DNA from: Cronobacter turicensis z3032
GTDB lineage: Bacteria; Pseudomonadota; Gammaproteobacteria; Enterobacterales; Enterobacteriaceae
NCBI GenBank assembly: GCA_000027065.2
Contig: FN543093.2
Location: forward strand, 1,554,074 to 1,618,073
Direction of reading: 5' to 3'
DNA length: 64,000 nt
Position 1 is the stretch's first letter; each line of letters begins with the position of its first letter. The position numbers and the translations under genes are program-made. This document shows positions 1 through 8,099 of this stretch, piece after piece. The notes beneath the pieces were generated by a model, which searched no databases, had not been told where the DNA came from, and was given only the letters and a program-made list of their open reading frames with translations.

Positions 1-428
1 AACTCCATGCCGTTCAGGCGGCTGTAGCGATCGGTGTAGGATTCACAGGCCGCGACGCCTGCATACCACGCGAAGCTTAAATAAATCGCCCCGACGATAA
101 TCCCGACCAGCGTGTTCGAGACCAGCAGCGGCTGGTAGACATAGATAAAAAACGGCGCCATCAGCGCGGACATGCCTACCACAAAATAAAGCAGGTGTTT
201 GCTCATGCCGATTTTATCGAGGATATAGCCATACACCGGCTTCAGGATCACCGAGAAAATGCCGTTCACGGCAAACACCGTGCCGATCACCGAGCCGCTC
301 AGGTGCGTTTTCTGACCGAGCCAGATAGCCAGCAGACCGATACTGGCAGACCAGGTAAAGAAGTAGAGAAAGATAAAACTACTGATTTTCACATATTCCG
401 CTTTATTGGCAGCAGTGATGTTCTTCAT
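1..428 (-). CDS. LacY-family oligosaccharide:H+ symporter, N-terminal part (cut by window edge)
   Basis: The first 142 residues are present; the gene runs off the left edge. It begins MKNITAANKAEYVKISSF and contains about four hydrophobic segments. The stretch around residues 126-142 (ACESYTDRYSRLNGME) matches the conserved helix IV/V region of the LacY/CscB/MelY symporters, where an acidic residue (here E129) takes part in sugar binding. The family imports di- and oligosaccharides with protons across the inner membrane. The ATG lies 17 bp after the stop of the upstream DUF2264 gene, with a GAGAGG ribosome site between them, so the two are probably one operon. The substrate cannot be read from this fragment. 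The residue equivalent to the LacY helix V arginine lies outside the window. Confidence 0.85.
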   Translation of the reverse strand, partial: MKNITAANKAEYVKISSFIFLYFFTWSASIGLLAIWLGQKTHLSGSVIGTVFAVNGIFSVILKPVYGYILDKIGMSKHLLYFVVGMSALMAPFFIYVYQPLLVSNTLVGIIVGAIYLSFAWYAGVAACESYTDRYSRLNGME

Positions 429-445
429 AGCGTCCTCTCAGGGGC

Positions 446-2290
446 TTATTTATTGTTGTAGAGCGGGAAGCGGCGCGTCGTGCCGTCCGGCGCGCGCAGG
501 CGCAGGGCATCGGCTTCAACGGCGATATCGGGGGCGTCCGTCAGCGCGTCCGGCGTGCCGATAACCCCGGCCACCGCGCTACACAGCCAGCTTTCGCCTG
601 CGGCAACGGCGCCCGTAAGGCAGGGAATGGCGGCGCATTCAGCGAACATCACGCTGCTGTTGGGCGGCGTAATGACAGGCTCAGCCTGACGCGTGCGCGC
701 TGGTGCGAGATCGACAATGACGCTGGCGCCACTGGTCGCCTCAATCGCGCAGCGATGGGCGGAGGCGTTAACGCGCGTCGTTTGTGGTTGCCAGAGGGTG
801 GCGAATCCGCCTTCGACGCTGTGCAGGTCACGATCGCTGCGGATATGGTGTACGCGCAGGTGCCACGCGCCGTAAGGGATAAGCCAGGTGGCGATTTGCA
901 CATCGCGCCACGGCGACCAGCGCGAGAAAATATGGTCCGGCGCGGTGACGACCTCGTCGCACGCCCGGCGGCCCCGGTAGTAACCGTCGTTTTCGCACAG
1001 CAGCAGCATGGAATCGCAGGCGGCGTGTTTGATGCCGTAGCGGCCGCGCTCGATGGTGAAGCCGAAATGGCTGGAGTAAGCGAATTTGGTGTATTTGGCT
1101 TCGGTATTCACATAGTTATTCAGCTCCACCTGGCCCGCGGTGAGCAGCCAGGCGTGGCGTGAATGTTCGCTGTGCGCGAGTAATTGTGAGGCTTCGGGAA
1201 TGGCGTGACAGCCGTCGAGTAGCGGTAGCGGCGCTTCCTGCGCCTGCCAGAAGGGGCTTTCTTCCGCCATCGCCAGCACCAGAAAAACCTTCAGCGCCCA
1301 GTAGGGCGAGCCGGGCGAGTTGTAATCTTCGCACATCGCGAGATTCGGGCAGGCGTAACCGAGGGTGAGAATATCGTCGCGATCGAGGATCGGCTTATCC
1401 ATCCACCAGCGCAGGTGGCGCAGCACAATGCCTTTCACCACGCCCGGCGTAAACACATCGAGCCCGGAGAACGCCACGCTGCTCCAGAACGCCACCATCG
1501 CAAAGCGGTAAGTGAGGCTGCGGCCAAAAGGAATGGACGCGCCGTCGGCGGCGGAAAACCAGATGAAATCGGCGGCAAACAGGCGCGCGCGTTCGCGAAG
1601 CGTCGCGGCGCGTTCGGCGTCGTCCTGCTCCATCAGCGTGGCGTAGACCAGCCCGTAAAAGTGAAACGCCATCGAGATATAGTAATCCTTCGGGCGGCCG
1701 GGACCATCGGCGTACCAGCCGTTGCCGAGGTAATACGCTTCCATGCGGGCGAAACGCGCCTCCAGCACGTCGCGCCGCCACGGCAGGCCCGCGCGCTTAA
1801 AGCCCAGCTCCACCAGAATCGCAAAGTAGTTCCAGTTGCTGTCGGGCATGGAGGCGTCCCCCACCTGGCGCAGCCACTGGTAAAGATTATTCAGTTCACG
1901 CTCGCTAAAGCGCGCGGTGAGTTTCTCCTGCAACAGCGCCAGCCCCAGCCCATAGGCCGCCATCTCCACCAGTCGCTGATCGTAAGGGCCGGCCTCGCCC
2001 CAGTAGCCAGGGTGCTGCGGGTCGGTGCCGTGGCGAATGGCCGTCAGGTATTTTTCCGCTTCCGGCGGCTCGTCGCCGCCCGCCATTAGCGGGAACAGCC
2101 CCCACAGCGCCCGCGACAACCCTTCCATACGCGCGATGTCCGGGCCGTAATGCGCGCAGGTCGCGCCAAGCGTAATGCCGGTATCGCCTTCGATAAATTG
2201 CTGATCCAGCCCGCGCAGCAGGCGCAGCAACAGCGCGGCCACATCGCTTCGGGAAGAGAGGGGGTTTCTGGAGTTTTTCTCGCCTGACAT
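446..2290 (-). CDS. DUF2264 domain protein, probable cytoplasmic carbohydrate-active enzyme
   Basis: A 614-residue protein with no signal peptide or membrane segment, so cytoplasmic. The N-terminal 370 or so residues are helix-rich and carry motifs I associate with DUF2264: GWYADGP (191-197), DYYISMAFHFYG (202-213) and PFGRSLTYRFA (254-264). The C-terminal third looks beta-rich (many short polar strands, for example around WSPWRDVQIATWLIPYG). The biochemical role is not established from sequence. Its place upstream of a LacY-type symporter and opposite an AraC regulator suggests it breaks down an imported oligosaccharide. I recall part of this family being linked to a glycoside hydrolase family, but that needs a database check. 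The start is supported by a GAGGTG ribosome site 5 bp before the ATG. This locus sits where E. coli K-12 has rlmC beside artJ. Confidence 0.75.
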   Translation of the reverse strand: MSGEKNSRNPLSSRSDVAALLLRLLRGLDQQFIEGDTGITLGATCAHYGPDIARMEGLSRALWGLFPLMAGGDEPPEAEKYLTAIRHGTDPQHPGYWGEAGPYDQRLVEMAAYGLGLALLQEKLTARFSERELNNLYQWLRQVGDASMPDSNWNYFAILVELGFKRAGLPWRRDVLEARFARMEAYYLGNGWYADGPGRPKDYYISMAFHFYGLVYATLMEQDDAERAATLRERARLFAADFIWFSAADGASIPFGRSLTYRFAMVAFWSSVAFSGLDVFTPGVVKGIVLRHLRWWMDKPILDRDDILTLGYACPNLAMCEDYNSPGSPYWALKVFLVLAMAEESPFWQAQEAPLPLLDGCHAIPEASQLLAHSEHSRHAWLLTAGQVELNNYVNTEAKYTKFAYSSHFGFTIERGRYGIKHAACDSMLLLCENDGYYRGRRACDEVVTAPDHIFSRWSPWRDVQIATWLIPYGAWHLRVHHIRSDRDLHSVEGGFATLWQPQTTRVNASAHRCAIEATSGASVIVDLAPARTRQAEPVITPPNSSVMFAECAAIPCLTGAVAAGESWLCSAVAGVIGTPDALTDAPDIAVEADALRLRAPDGTTRRFPLYNNK

Positions 2291-2372
2291 GATTCACCTC
2301 ATCAATGCGCTTGCACTGCGCTGCGCTCCTGCGTAATGGCTGCAAGCATAGGTAAGCCGGGCGAGGGGGAAA

Positions 2373-2388
2373 TGTTAGCTGTGTCACA
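2373..2388. promoter_or_regulatory. Candidate CRP-cAMP site
   Basis: TGTTA-gctgtg-TCACA matches TGTGA-N6-TCACA at 9 of 10 positions. It lies in the 191-bp gap between the divergent DUF2264 and AraC genes. A possible minus-strand -10 (TATGCT, 2350-2345) would place its centre near -42 for the DUF2264 operon, as in class II activation. It would sit near -70 for the AraC promoter. The match is seen; the function is inferred. Confidence 0.5.
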
Positions 2389-2414
2389 GGGCGGCGCATT
2401 GGTTAAGACGCTGT

Positions 2415-2444
2415 TTGAGAAAATTTAAAACTATGGTTTATAAC
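2415..2444 (+). promoter_or_regulatory. Candidate sigma-70 promoter of the AraC-type gene
   Basis: TTGAGA (2415-2420), an 18-bp spacer and TATAAC (2439-2444) each match the consensus hexamers at 5 of 6 positions. The expected start near 2451 leaves a leader of about 30 nt before the GTG codon. Confidence 0.45.
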
Positions 2445-2481
2445 TGCATGCAACCGGTCAAAAATTGAAATTGGTTGCCCT

Positions 2482-3354
2482 GTGGATACCGCCTGCGAAA
2501 AATCGCTGCTGGAGCTTATCTCGCTGAATGACGACATCGTGTCGTTCAGCCGGCTGTACGCGAATTCGATTCGTTACCATCACTGGCATCAGTGCCTGGA
2601 GCTGCTCTATGTGGAGGAGGGGTATGGCGTGGTGATGGTGGACAATCAGCAGTACACCATGCGCCCCGGCAGGCTTTTTATCTTTCCGCCGATGACGCTG
2701 CATAAAGTCATGGTGGAGGAGCGCGAACGCGAGCGTTACCGGCGTACCGTGATTCACCTTGATAATCACGCCGCGCTGCGTCTGCTGGCGCCTTTCGCGC
2801 AGCGTTATGCGCGGCTTGAGGCGTTAAGCCTGCGCGGGGCGCGCGCCACGGTAGTGGATTTCGCCGACATTCACGCGCATCTCGATCATCTCTTTACGCT
2901 CTATGCGCCGCGGCTCGCCAAAGGGCGCAGCGAACATGAAGAGGTGGCGAGCTTTTTGATTCACTTGCTGAGCCTGCTGCCGGAAACGCCCGCGCCGCCG
3001 CCGCGCGCCAGCAATGCGCTCTCCACGCAGGTGATGTTCTGGGTGGAGGAAAATTATGCGCAGAAATTCAGCCTGGGCGCGCTGGCGCTGAAACTTAACC
3101 GCTCGCGCAGTTATCTTTCGCGCCGCTTCCAGCAGGAAACGGGGGAGGCGATCCACGACTACCTGACGACATTCCGGCTGCGTAAAGCGTGCGAGCTGTT
3201 GCGCCATCATGCGTACAGCGTGGCGGATATCGCGCGGATGACCGGCTTTTCCGACACCACGTATTTTATCAGCAGCTTCCGTAAGCGGCTGGGGGAAACG
3301 CCGTTGCAGTATCGTAAATCCAGAAAACATGAAGGCCCGCATGGCGGGCCTTAA
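2482..3354 (+). CDS. AraC-family transcriptional regulator with cupin sensor domain
   Basis: 290 residues. The N-terminal half (about 20-110) is a cupin-like sugar-sensing domain (YHHWHQCLELLYVEEG, then FIFPPMTLHKV). The C-terminal half (about 190-285) holds the two helix-turn-helix motifs of AraC/XylS proteins, ending in the typical SVADIARMTGFSDTTYF and FRKRLGETPLQYR. It probably activates the divergent DUF2264/symporter operon in response to its sugar. The start is GTG at 2482; no good ribosome site precedes it and no better in-frame start is visible. The last nine codons (KHEGPHGGP) are encoded by an intrinsic terminator stem shared with the convergent artJ gene, so this tail is probably dispensable. 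Not recognised as a named K-12 gene. Confidence 0.85.
   Translation: MDTACEKSLLELISLNDDIVSFSRLYANSIRYHHWHQCLELLYVEEGYGVVMVDNQQYTMRPGRLFIFPPMTLHKVMVEERERERYRRTVIHLDNHAALRLLAPFAQRYARLEALSLRGARATVVDFADIHAHLDHLFTLYAPRLAKGRSEHEEVASFLIHLLSLLPETPAPPPRASNALSTQVMFWVEENYAQKFSLGALALKLNRSRSYLSRRFQQETGEAIHDYLTTFRLRKACELLRHHAYSVADIARMTGFSDTTYFISSFRKRLGETPLQYRKSRKHEGPHGGP
3332..3352. terminator. Terminator between AraC-type gene and artJ
   Basis: A perfect 9-bp stem (AAGGCCCGC, loop ATG, GCGGGCCTT). On the minus strand it is followed by a TTTT-containing tract, so it best serves artJ. It lies inside the last codons of the plus-strand AraC-type gene. Confidence 0.65.
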
Positions 3355-3370
3355 CGGTGAAAAACAGCGC

Positions 3371-4102
3371 TTACTGCGGGAACCACTGGTCGCTGATTTT
3401 CTGATACGTGCCGTCGGCTTTAATGGCCGCCAGCGCGTCGTTAAGCTTTTTCAGCAGCGCGACGTTATCCGGGCGCACCGCGATGCCAAGGCCGGTGCCG
3501 AAGTATTGCGGGTCGGTCACTTTTTCCGTCGCGGTGCCGAGCTGCGGATTGTTCTTCAGCCATTCGTTGACCACGGCGGTATCGCCGAACACGCCGTCGA
3601 TGCGGCCATTTTTCAGGTCGATAATCGCATTCTGGTAGCTGTCATACGCCACGGTTTTCACTTCCGGATGTTTATCCTGGAGGTATTTCTGATGCGTGGT
3701 GCCGTTTTCCATGCCGATGCGCTTGCCTTTGAGATCGTCAAAGGATTTGTACGCGCCTTTTTTAGCGATCACGATGGCGGAGTTGGCGTAATACGGCGCG
3801 GTGAAGGCGACCTGTTTCTGGCGCTCAGGCGTGATGTCCATGCCGGAGATGACGGCATCATATTTTTTAAATTTCAGCGCCGGGATCAGGCTGTCGAAAG
3901 CATGGTTGGTGAATGTGCATTCCGCCTGCATTTGTTTGCATAACGCTTTAGCGAGATCGATGTCGAAACCGACGATCTGATTGCTGGCGTCGAGCGACTC
4001 AAAAGGTGGGTACGTCGCCGAAGAACCGAAGCTGATTTTGTCTGCTGCCGCGGCGTGCAATGCGACGCCAGCAAGCATGGCGGCCAGAATGATTTTTTTC
4101 AT
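3371..4102 (-). CDS. artJ: Periplasmic L-arginine-binding protein ArtJ
   Basis: 243 residues. A signal peptide (MKKIILAAMLAGVALHAAAA) is followed by a type-3 solute-binding fold with the family signature GFDIDLAKALCKQ and the ligand-loop region GMDITPERQKQ. ArtJ delivers arginine to the ArtQM-ArtP ABC importer. It is about as long as E. coli ArtJ, and ends in the family's typical DQWFPQ. It is a separate transcription unit from artPIQM: an intrinsic terminator and a repeat pair lie between artM and artJ. The start ATG has a GGGAGC ribosome site. A perfect ArgR box about 75 bp upstream indicates repression by arginine, as in E. coli. Confidence 0.95.
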   Translation of the reverse strand: MKKIILAAMLAGVALHAAAADKISFGSSATYPPFESLDASNQIVGFDIDLAKALCKQMQAECTFTNHAFDSLIPALKFKKYDAVISGMDITPERQKQVAFTAPYYANSAIVIAKKGAYKSFDDLKGKRIGMENGTTHQKYLQDKHPEVKTVAYDSYQNAIIDLKNGRIDGVFGDTAVVNEWLKNNPQLGTATEKVTDPQYFGTGLGIAVRPDNVALLKKLNDALAAIKADGTYQKISDQWFPQ

Positions 4103-4172
4103 GCGTGAAGCTCCCGTCTGTCAATCTTGTTTTATGTCACCGTTTACCCGGCGTGTTAACACCATGCCACCA

Positions 4173-4190
4173 AGTGAATTTATATTCAAT
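4173..4190. promoter_or_regulatory. ArgR box upstream of artJ
   Basis: AGTGAATTTATATTCAAT matches the 18-bp ARG box (TGAAT-N4-ATTCA) at all ten conserved positions. A second, much weaker box (4194-4211) follows after the usual 3-bp gap, the arrangement bound by the ArgR hexamer. Confidence 0.8.
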
Positions 4191-4242
4191 AAAAACGTAT
4201 AAGTATTTTATTTGGTTTGCGGCGGATAAGTAGGAGGATATC

Positions 4243-4320
4243 GGTGGGCGCGCTTCGCTTACCCACCCTACAAAAGAGATTCAGGGTTTGCGTAGGGCGG
4301 GTAAGCGAAGCGCACCCGCG
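4243..4320. repeat. Inverted pair of GTAGGGYGGGTAAGC-type palindromic repeats
   Basis: Arm one (4243-4271) is the reverse complement of arm two (4292-4320) at about 25 of 29 positions, with a 20-bp loop. Both share the core GTAGGGYGGGTAAGC followed by GCGCRCCC. It lies between artJ and the terminator of artM. The same family recurs near 13400 and 19200. Confidence 0.8.
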
Positions 4321-4328
4321 ATAAAGCA

Positions 4329-4358
4329 TAAAAACCCTCTCCCCGAAAGGGAGAGGGG
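4329..4358 (-). terminator. Terminator of the artPIQM operon
   Basis: On the minus strand a 9-bp stem (CCCTCTCCC / GGGAGAGGG, plus-strand arms 4335-4343 and 4349-4357) is followed directly by TTTTT. It begins about 9 bp after the artM stop. Confidence 0.8.
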
Positions 4359-4366
4359 GAAAGACA

Positions 4367-5035
4367 TTAACTGCGGCGCTCAAACGCCAGCGCGCGGCGC
4401 TCGATAACACGCATCAACAGCGTCAGCAGCCCGTTGACGATAAGATAAATCACGCCCGCCGCGCCAAACACCATCACATCATAGGTGCGGCCATACAGCA
4501 GCTGACTGTAGCCCATCACTTCCATCAGCGTAATGGTGTAGGCAAGCGACGTACTCTTAAACACCAGCACCACTTCGTTCGAGTAGGACGACAGCGCGCG
4601 CTTAAACGCATACGGCAGCAGGATTGCCAGCGTATCTTTGCGGCTCATGCCGAGCGCCCCGCAGGACTGCCACTGGCCCTCCGGGATAGCCCGGATAGCG
4701 CCGTAAAACAGCTGCGTGGTATACGCCGCCGAGTTCAGCGACAGCGCCACCAGCGCGCACAGCCACGGCTCGGAAAGCACGTGCCACAGCCACGGGTAGT
4801 TTTGCAACGACGGGAACTGCCCCGGCCCGTAGTAAATCAGGAAGATCTGCACCAGCAGCGGCGTACCGGTAAAGAGCGTAATGTAGCCGCGCACAATCCA
4901 GACCAGCACCGGCGTTTTCAGCGTCAGGACAATTGTGAAAATAACCGACAGCACCAGCGCTACGGCGATCGACGCCGCGGTGAGCGTCAGGCTGGTGTGC
5001 AGCCCTTTTAATAGCTCCGGCAAGTAATCCAGCAT
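4367..5035 (-). CDS. artM: Arginine ABC transporter permease ArtM
   Basis: 222 residues, five or so membrane helices. The cytoplasmic EAA loop of HisM-type permeases is visible around IPEGQWQSCGALGMSRKDT. ArtM pairs with ArtQ to form the inner-membrane channel for arginine, powered by ArtP. The ATG overlaps the stop of artQ (TGATG), so translation is coupled. Sequence is nearly identical to E. coli ArtM across its length, with the FERR tail conserved. It is the last gene of artPIQM and is followed by a clear terminator. Confidence 0.96.
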   Translation of the reverse strand: MLDYLPELLKGLHTSLTLTAASIAVALVLSVIFTIVLTLKTPVLVWIVRGYITLFTGTPLLVQIFLIYYGPGQFPSLQNYPWLWHVLSEPWLCALVALSLNSAAYTTQLFYGAIRAIPEGQWQSCGALGMSRKDTLAILLPYAFKRALSSYSNEVVLVFKSTSLAYTITLMEVMGYSQLLYGRTYDVMVFGAAGVIYLIVNGLLTLLMRVIERRALAFERRS

Positions 5036-5751
5036 CAGCCCGGCCTCCGCTCAAAGCGCGTGGCGCGCAGGTCGATACGCTTAAGGATGTACTGGCTTAT
5101 CAGGGTGATCACCAGATAAATCGCCGCTGCGATAATGTACCAGGTAAACGGCTCCTGGGTGCGAGTGGCGATGCTTTTGGTCTGCAGCATCAAATCGTTC
5201 ACGCTAATCAGCGACACCAGCGCGGTATCTTTCAGCAGCACCAGCCACTGGTTGCCCAGCCCCGGCAGCGCGTGGCGCCACATCTGCGGCATCACGAGGC
5301 GGAAGAAAATCGCGGATTTCGACAGCCCCAGCGCCTGGCCCGATTCCCGCTGGCCGTGCGGCACCGCTTTCAGCGCGCCGCGCAGCGTCTGCGAGGCATA
5401 AGCGGAATAGAGCAGGGCAAGCGCAATCACGCCGCACAGGAACGGGCTGACGTCGAAATTATCGATCTGCACCTGCACAGGAATGGAGGCGAAACCGAGC
5501 GGGATCGTAAAGCCGTCCGAGAGCGTCAGCAGCAGTTGCGAGGAGCCGAAATAGATAAACAGCACCACCAGGATTTCCGGCAGGCCGCGCAGCAGGGTCA
5601 CCAGCGCCGTGGCAAGCCAGGCGACCGGCCGCCACTTCGCCGATTCCAGCACGGCGAACAGCATCGCCAGCACCAGCCCCAGGCCAAGCGCGCAAACGGC
5701 AAGGCCGACGGTCATCCCGGCGGCGCTTGCTAAAGGAAACATATCGTTCAT
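5035..5751 (-). CDS. artQ: Arginine ABC transporter permease ArtQ
   Basis: 238 residues with several hydrophobic helices and the EAA-loop region [20 protein letters not shown]. It forms the translocation pore with ArtM. It starts 8 bp after the artI stop without a strong ribosome site of its own, which suggests coupling to artI translation. Its TGA stop overlaps the artM ATG by one base. Length and sequence agree with the enterobacterial family. Confidence 0.96.
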   Translation of the reverse strand: MNDMFPLASAAGMTVGLAVCALGLGLVLAMLFAVLESAKWRPVAWLATALVTLLRGLPEILVVLFIYFGSSQLLLTLSDGFTIPLGFASIPVQVQIDNFDVSPFLCGVIALALLYSAYASQTLRGALKAVPHGQRESGQALGLSKSAIFFRLVMPQMWRHALPGLGNQWLVLLKDTALVSLISVNDLMLQTKSIATRTQEPFTWYIIAAAIYLVITLISQYILKRIDLRATRFERRPG

Positions 5752-5759
5752 TCAGGCGA

Positions 5760-6491
5760 TTACTTCTGGAACCATTTGTCGTAGATGGCCTTGTAGGTGC
5801 CGTCTTTCTTCACTTTCTCCAGCGCGGTGTTGAATTTCTGCTGAAGCTCGGTGTTGCCCTGACGAACCGCGATGCCAAGGCCGGTGCCGAAGTAGTCTTT
5901 ATCCGTCACTTTATCGCCGACAGCGGCCAGTTTCGGGTTGGTTTTCAGCCACTCGGTCACGACAGCCGTATCGCCGAATACGGCATCGATACGGCCGTTT
6001 TGCAGATCCAGACGCGCGGTCTGGTAGCTGTCATACGGCACCGTGGTGATTTCCGGGTGTTTGTCGGTGATGTATTTCTGGTGGGTGGTGCCGTTCTGCA
6101 CGCCCACGCGCTTGCCTTTCAGCTGCTCAATGCTGCTGTTTTTACCCTGAAGGCCGACAAACAGCGCGGAGTTGTCATAGTACGGCGTAGTGAACAGCAC
6201 CTGTTTCTGGCGCTCAGGGGTGATGTCCATACCCGCCATCACGGCGTCCACGCGCTTGAATTTCAGCGCCGGGATCAGGCTGTCGAAGGCCTGGTTGGTG
6301 AAGGTGCAGGTCGCATCAATCTCTTTACACAGCGCATTGGCCAGATCGACATCGAAACCGACGATTTTGTTGCCCGCATCCATCGACTCAAACGGAGGGT
6401 AAGAGGCTTCAGTGGCGAAACGGATAGTTTGTGCTGCGGCGGCGGAAAGGCTAACGCTTGCGAGAAGCGCGGCAATCAATACGTTTTTCAT
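5760..6491 (-). CDS. artI: Periplasmic arginine/ornithine-type binding protein ArtI
   Basis: 243 residues from the preferred start. The signal peptide is MKNVLIAALLASVSLSAAAA, then a solute-binding fold closely resembling ArtJ (GFDVDLANALCKEI, GMDITPERQKQ). The reading frame extends upstream to an ATG at 6509, but that would add six residues ahead of the lysine-containing signal start. The ATG at 6491 has a GGAA ribosome site eight bases upstream, so it is chosen. It is the second gene of artPIQM, 20 bp after artP. Ligand specificity within the basic amino acids cannot be fixed from sequence alone. Confidence 0.93.
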   Translation of the reverse strand: MKNVLIAALLASVSLSAAAAQTIRFATEASYPPFESMDAGNKIVGFDVDLANALCKEIDATCTFTNQAFDSLIPALKFKRVDAVMAGMDITPERQKQVLFTTPYYDNSALFVGLQGKNSSIEQLKGKRVGVQNGTTHQKYITDKHPEITTVPYDSYQTARLDLQNGRIDAVFGDTAVVTEWLKTNPKLAAVGDKVTDKDYFGTGLGIAVRQGNTELQQKFNTALEKVKKDGTYKAIYDKWFQK

Positions 6492-6511
6492 TGTCATTAT
6501 TCCGGTCATCT

Positions 6512-7240
6512 TCAGTGGGAAAGATAGTTTTTAAACGCCTCGGTCGCAGGGGCGCTAAAGCAGCTCGCGTCGCCCTGCTCGATAATGTGTCCATTTTCCA
6601 TATAGACCACCCGGCTGGCGGTTTTACGCGCCACTTCCACTTCATGCGTCACAATCACCTGCGTGATCCCGGTCTGGGACAGCTCGCGGATGATGCTGAC
6701 GATTTGTGCGGTAATTTCTGGGTCGAGCGCGGCGGTCGGCTCGTCGAACAGCAGCACCTGCGGCTCCATCATCAGCGCGCGCGCAATCGCCACGCGCTGT
6801 TGCTGGCCGCCGGAGAGGTGCAGCGGATAACGATCGACATACGGCGTCAGACGCAGGCGATCCAGCAGTTTATCGGCACGCTTACGCGCGGCCTCTTTGC
6901 TGAGCCCGAGCACCCGACACGGCGCCTCGATAAGATTATCCAGCACCGTCAGGTGCGGCCACAGATTGTACTGCTGGAACACCATGCCGACGTTGCGGCG
7001 CAGTTCGCGGATCGCTTTATCGCCCGGCGCCTTCGCGAAATCAAACTGGTTGCCCGCAATGCTGAGCTGCCCGGAACGCGGCATCTCCAGCAAATTGAGT
7101 ACCCGCAGCAGCGAGCTCTTACCCGCGCCGCTTGGGCCAAGCAACACCAGCGTTTCGCCCTCGGGGCAGCTGAGCGTGATGTCAAACAGCGCCTGATGCG
7201 CGCCGTAGAAGCAGTTTATGCCGTTTAGTTGAATACTCAT
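6512..7240 (-). CDS. artP: Arginine ABC transporter ATPase ArtP
   Basis: 242 residues. Walker [10 protein letters not shown] (35-43), signature LSGGQ (142-146), Walker B VLLFDE (162-167) and the switch histidine H199 are all present. ArtP is a HisP-type ATPase that binds the cytoplasmic face of ArtQM and drives import. It is the first gene of artPIQM. An imperfect ArgR box about 45-62 bp upstream suggests arginine repression. Confidence 0.96.
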   Translation of the reverse strand: MSIQLNGINCFYGAHQALFDITLSCPEGETLVLLGPSGAGKSSLLRVLNLLEMPRSGQLSIAGNQFDFAKAPGDKAIRELRRNVGMVFQQYNLWPHLTVLDNLIEAPCRVLGLSKEAARKRADKLLDRLRLTPYVDRYPLHLSGGQQQRVAIARALMMEPQVLLFDEPTAALDPEITAQIVSIIRELSQTGITQVIVTHEVEVARKTASRVVYMENGHIIEQGDASCFSAPATEAFKNYLSH

Positions 7241-7284
7241 GCGTAGCAGTTGAATAGCAATTGAGACCGCGAATAGTACCGTTG

Positions 7285-7302
7285 GCAGAATAGTTATGCA
7301 AT
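7285..7302. promoter_or_regulatory. Probable ArgR box upstream of artP
   Basis: GCAGAATAGTTATGCAAT matches 8 of 10 conserved ARG-box positions. A weaker partner (7306-7323, 6 of 10) follows at the standard 3-bp spacing. A possible minus-strand promoter (TTAACG, 17 bp, TATTCT) overlaps it, consistent with repression. Confidence 0.5.
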
Positions 7303-7443
7303 ATTAGTGCGTTAAAACTTAATATTCTCCACGTTTACGGCACAAAACCAGCACGATATAGCGGAGTGGGGGTGGGGCAAGAATAAATGTCGGCCAGATG
7401 GCGCTAAGCCAGACGGTTTATCGCACGCGCCACCCCGTCTCGC

Positions 7444-7971
7444 TTAGTGGCGCTCCAGCGACTGGCGCAGCGTGCCCGCAGGCGCGTGTACGGTGCCGCC
7501 AAGGTAGCGCACATCGTCCACCGTCCAGCACTGGCCTTCGCGCACCATCAGCACTTCATCCAGCCAGGCGGTGTCGCCGCGGCGCTGCTCGACGCGCAGC
7601 GGAATATTGCGCGCGTCCGTGTTCGGAATACGCGAGGCGCTGGCGACGCGCACGCTGTCAGGCGTTTCAGTGCGGCTTGAGAACGGATCGGTGCGTAAGA
7701 ATCCGTTCCCGGGGTGGTTCTCACGGTTCGATTTGTCCAGCAGCTGATAGAGCGAATCGCTTAAATAGGGGCGCAGAGACGTCAGGTTCGTCAGTCCCTG
7801 GCTGCGCTGTTCGATGCGATGCTGGTAGAACTGTTCCGCCACGGTATCAGGGCCGCCTTCCACGCACGGGCCGCTGCGCGAGCCGATATCCTTAAAGGCG
7901 GGCGTGACGGTCGTACAGGCGCTCAGCAGCAGGGCGCACGGAATAACCAGAGTCAGAACTGAATGGCGCAT
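7444..7971 (-). CDS. ybjP: Lipoprotein YbjP (DUF3828-type)
   Basis: 175 residues. The signal ends in a lipobox (LSAC) with C19 as the lipidated cysteine; residue +2 is threonine, which does not signal inner-membrane retention, so an outer-membrane location is expected. The mature part matches E. coli YbjP throughout (SGPCVEGGPD, PFSSRTETPDS, GQCWTVDDVRYLGG). No enzymatic motif is visible and the function is unknown. An AAGGAAAT ribosome site precedes the ATG. It is transcribed divergently from ybjQ across a 128-bp gap. Confidence 0.9.
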   Translation of the reverse strand: MRHSVLTLVIPCALLLSACTTVTPAFKDIGSRSGPCVEGGPDTVAEQFYQHRIEQRSQGLTNLTSLRPYLSDSLYQLLDKSNRENHPGNGFLRTDPFSSRTETPDSVRVASASRIPNTDARNIPLRVEQRRGDTAWLDEVLMVREGQCWTVDDVRYLGGTVHAPAGTLRQSLERH

Positions 7972-8099
7972 TTTTTATTTCCTTATTCCGATAAGCAGGA
8001 CTACGTTTCTTGTCACAGGACTTTTTTAGCATAGCGTATCGCGACCGAATTGCGTCTGGTATCGTCTGCTAACGCATTGATAGCCAAAAGGAGAGAACC

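Noticed and set aside
446..2399. Several plus- and minus-strand alternative frames within the DUF2264 gene
   Set aside because: Only the 614-residue frame has family motifs, a ribosome site and fitting neighbours.
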